NCBI GenBank assembly: GCA_001828545.1
Contig: MHYW01000009.1
Location: 1-12,434, forward strand
Origin: Planctomycetes bacterium RIFCSPHIGHO2_12_FULL_52_36
GTDB taxonomy: Bacteria; Planctomycetota; Brocadiia; Brocadiales; Bathyanammoxibiaceae
DNA length: 12,434 bases
Direction: 5' to 3'
Both the position numbers and the translations under genes were made by a program. Position 1 is the stretch's first letter. Each line of letters opens with the position of its first letter. The notes under the pieces were generated by a model, which saw only the letters and a program-made list of their open reading frames with translations, did no database searches and was not told the DNA's origin. Below are positions 11,588 to 12,434 of the stretch, piece by piece.

Positions 11588-12434
11588 ATAAAACCTTGTT
11601 GATACGTGGTCAGTCTGTCCGGGGTAGATTTCTCTGCCATAAGGTGCAGTATAAAACGTGTGCCAGCAGGGCCTGTCTTGAGGTCTATTCTCCCCTCCAT
11701 CTCTTCCAGTCTCTTTTTTACGATGGGTAGGCCCAGCCCCGTACCTGATTGCTTGGTAGTATAAAAAGGTTCAAAGACCTTGTCCATAATGTCCTTTGGT
11801 ATGCCGGGTCCGGTATCAGCGATAGTTACCTCAATACTTTGATTCTTTCCAGGTCTGGCAAGGAGGGATAGGGAGCCCCCTTTTGGCATGGCTTGCAGGG
11901 CGTTATGTATGAGGTTGAAAAAGACCTCCTGGAGGGCGCCGTCGGCGGCCCTTACCCTGGGGAGGTCTTCCGGTATCTGGGAGGAGATAGTTACCCCGTT
12001 TTTCTTGGCCTCGTGTCCCAGGACGAGGAGCACCCCCTCTACCACCTCAGAGAGCTTGTAGCTGGGCCTTTTTAGGCCTTCGCCTGGGGCGGCCCTATCA
12101 CCTCCGGCTGAGTTTAGACCAAAGCCCACGGGCCTGGCAAACTGGAGGAGTTGATTCACCACCTTGGCAAGCCTGTCTATCTCATCCACGATGATGGAGA
12201 GGGCCTCCTGTCTACGGGGGTCTTCCTTTAGTTCCTCTTTGAGTACCTGTACTATGGATTTGATGGAACTGAGGGGGTTTTTGACCTCGTGGGCCACGCT
12301 GGCGGAGAGCCTGCCCAGGCTCAACAGCTTTTCGCTCTCCAGCATCGTCCTCTCCAGTCGCAATTTTTCATCAATGAGCCTCGCCTTGCCCAGGACGGAG
12401 GCTATCTGGTTAACGATAAGGAGGAGTTGTTCTG
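11584..12434 (-). CDS. Sensor histidine kinase with GAF-like N-terminal part (5' end outside window)
   Basis: This is the autophosphorylating partner of the downstream regulator. At least 283 C-terminal residues are visible and the frame is open to the window edge. The first residues, LLLIVNQIASVLGKARLIDE, look like the last helix of a GAF sensor domain. The H-box is SVAHEVKNPLSS (His at about 12289-12291). The N-box is FFNLIHNALQAM (about 11902-11916), then G1 IADTGPGIP (about 11817 down), PFYTTK and G2 GTGLGLPIV. All kinase and ATP-binding motifs are intact. A Gly-rich insert (VGFGLNSAGGDRAAPGEG) lies between the His and ATPase domains. A TTG at 12363 could start a shorter protein, but the in-frame GAF-like sequence upstream argues against it. 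The stop codon is provided by a family A repeat. Confidence 0.94.
   Translation of the reverse strand, partial: EQLLLIVNQIASVLGKARLIDEKLRLERTMLESEKLLSLGRLSASVAHEVKNPLSSIKSIVQVLKEELKEDPRRQEALSIIVDEIDRLAKVVNQLLQFARPVGFGLNSAGGDRAAPGEGLKRPSYKLSEVVEGVLLVLGHEAKKNGVTISSQIPEDLPRVRAADGALQEVFFNLIHNALQAMPKGGSLSLLARPGKNQSIEVTIADTGPGIPKDIMDKVFEPFYTTKQSGTGLGLPIVKKRLEEMEGRIDLKTGPAGTRFILHLMAEKSTPDRLTTYQQGFM

Overview
The window looks like chromosomal DNA from an uncultured Gram-negative-type bacterium. GC is near one half, AGG is the dominant arginine codon, several gene products carry Sec- or Tat-type export signals, and small palindromic repeats are dense. The gene mix (Tat-tagged AmmeMemoRadiSam-type radical SAM enzyme, TatD/radical SAM fusion, NtrC-type two-component pair) would fit Planctomycetota/Brocadiales-like, Nitrospirota, Desulfobacterota or similar lineages. 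No rRNA or other decisive marker is present, so this placement is weak inference. No tRNA, rRNA, CRISPR array or transposase gene was recognised.

Layout. (1) 1-68: a possible Gly-rich 3' end of an upstream gene, followed by hairpins and short repeats. (2) 265-2388: nucleotide and nucleoside metabolism. surE (+) faces a translationally coupled purine nucleoside phosphorylase-cytidine deaminase pair (-). SurE makes nucleosides from nucleotides; the other two split or deaminate nucleosides. (3) 2584-5441 (-): a tight three-gene operon, in transcription order an exported helical protein with two LTxxQ motifs, a radical SAM enzyme with a twin-arginine N-terminus, and an exported protein made of about a dozen charged heptads. 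All three start with export-type signals. This is the best candidate here for an undescribed envelope system. (4) 5642-8526 (+): rplS with its own promoter, yraN (no ATG/GTG/TTG start; AUC proposed), a TatD nuclease fused to a TatD-linked radical SAM domain, and an ArgA-like GNAT acetyltransferase. (5) 8501-9235 (-): an aquaporin-family channel that overlaps the acetyltransferase gene tail to tail. (6) 9236-9657: a repeat-rich non-coding stretch, then a small secreted Lys/Gly/Glu-rich protein (+). (7) 10097-12434 (-): a sigma-54-dependent response regulator preceded by its likely sensor kinase, whose 5' end lies outside the window.

The strongest pattern across the window is a set of short palindromic repeat families. 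Family A has core CGCAGGCTaAAGCCTGCG, family B core GCAACCTAAAGGTTGC, family C core TCCGCCTTAGGCGGA, and family D a GTAGGGGCA...TGCCCCTAC hairpin. A, B and D carry a GTAG tetranucleotide at the foot of the stem, as in REP elements mobilised by RAYT transposases. Copies lie between genes, inside one another, and in frame inside genes at tolerant places: the Tat signal of the radical SAM enzyme, the signal-peptide cleavage region of the LTxxQ protein, and the C-terminus of the phosphorylase.
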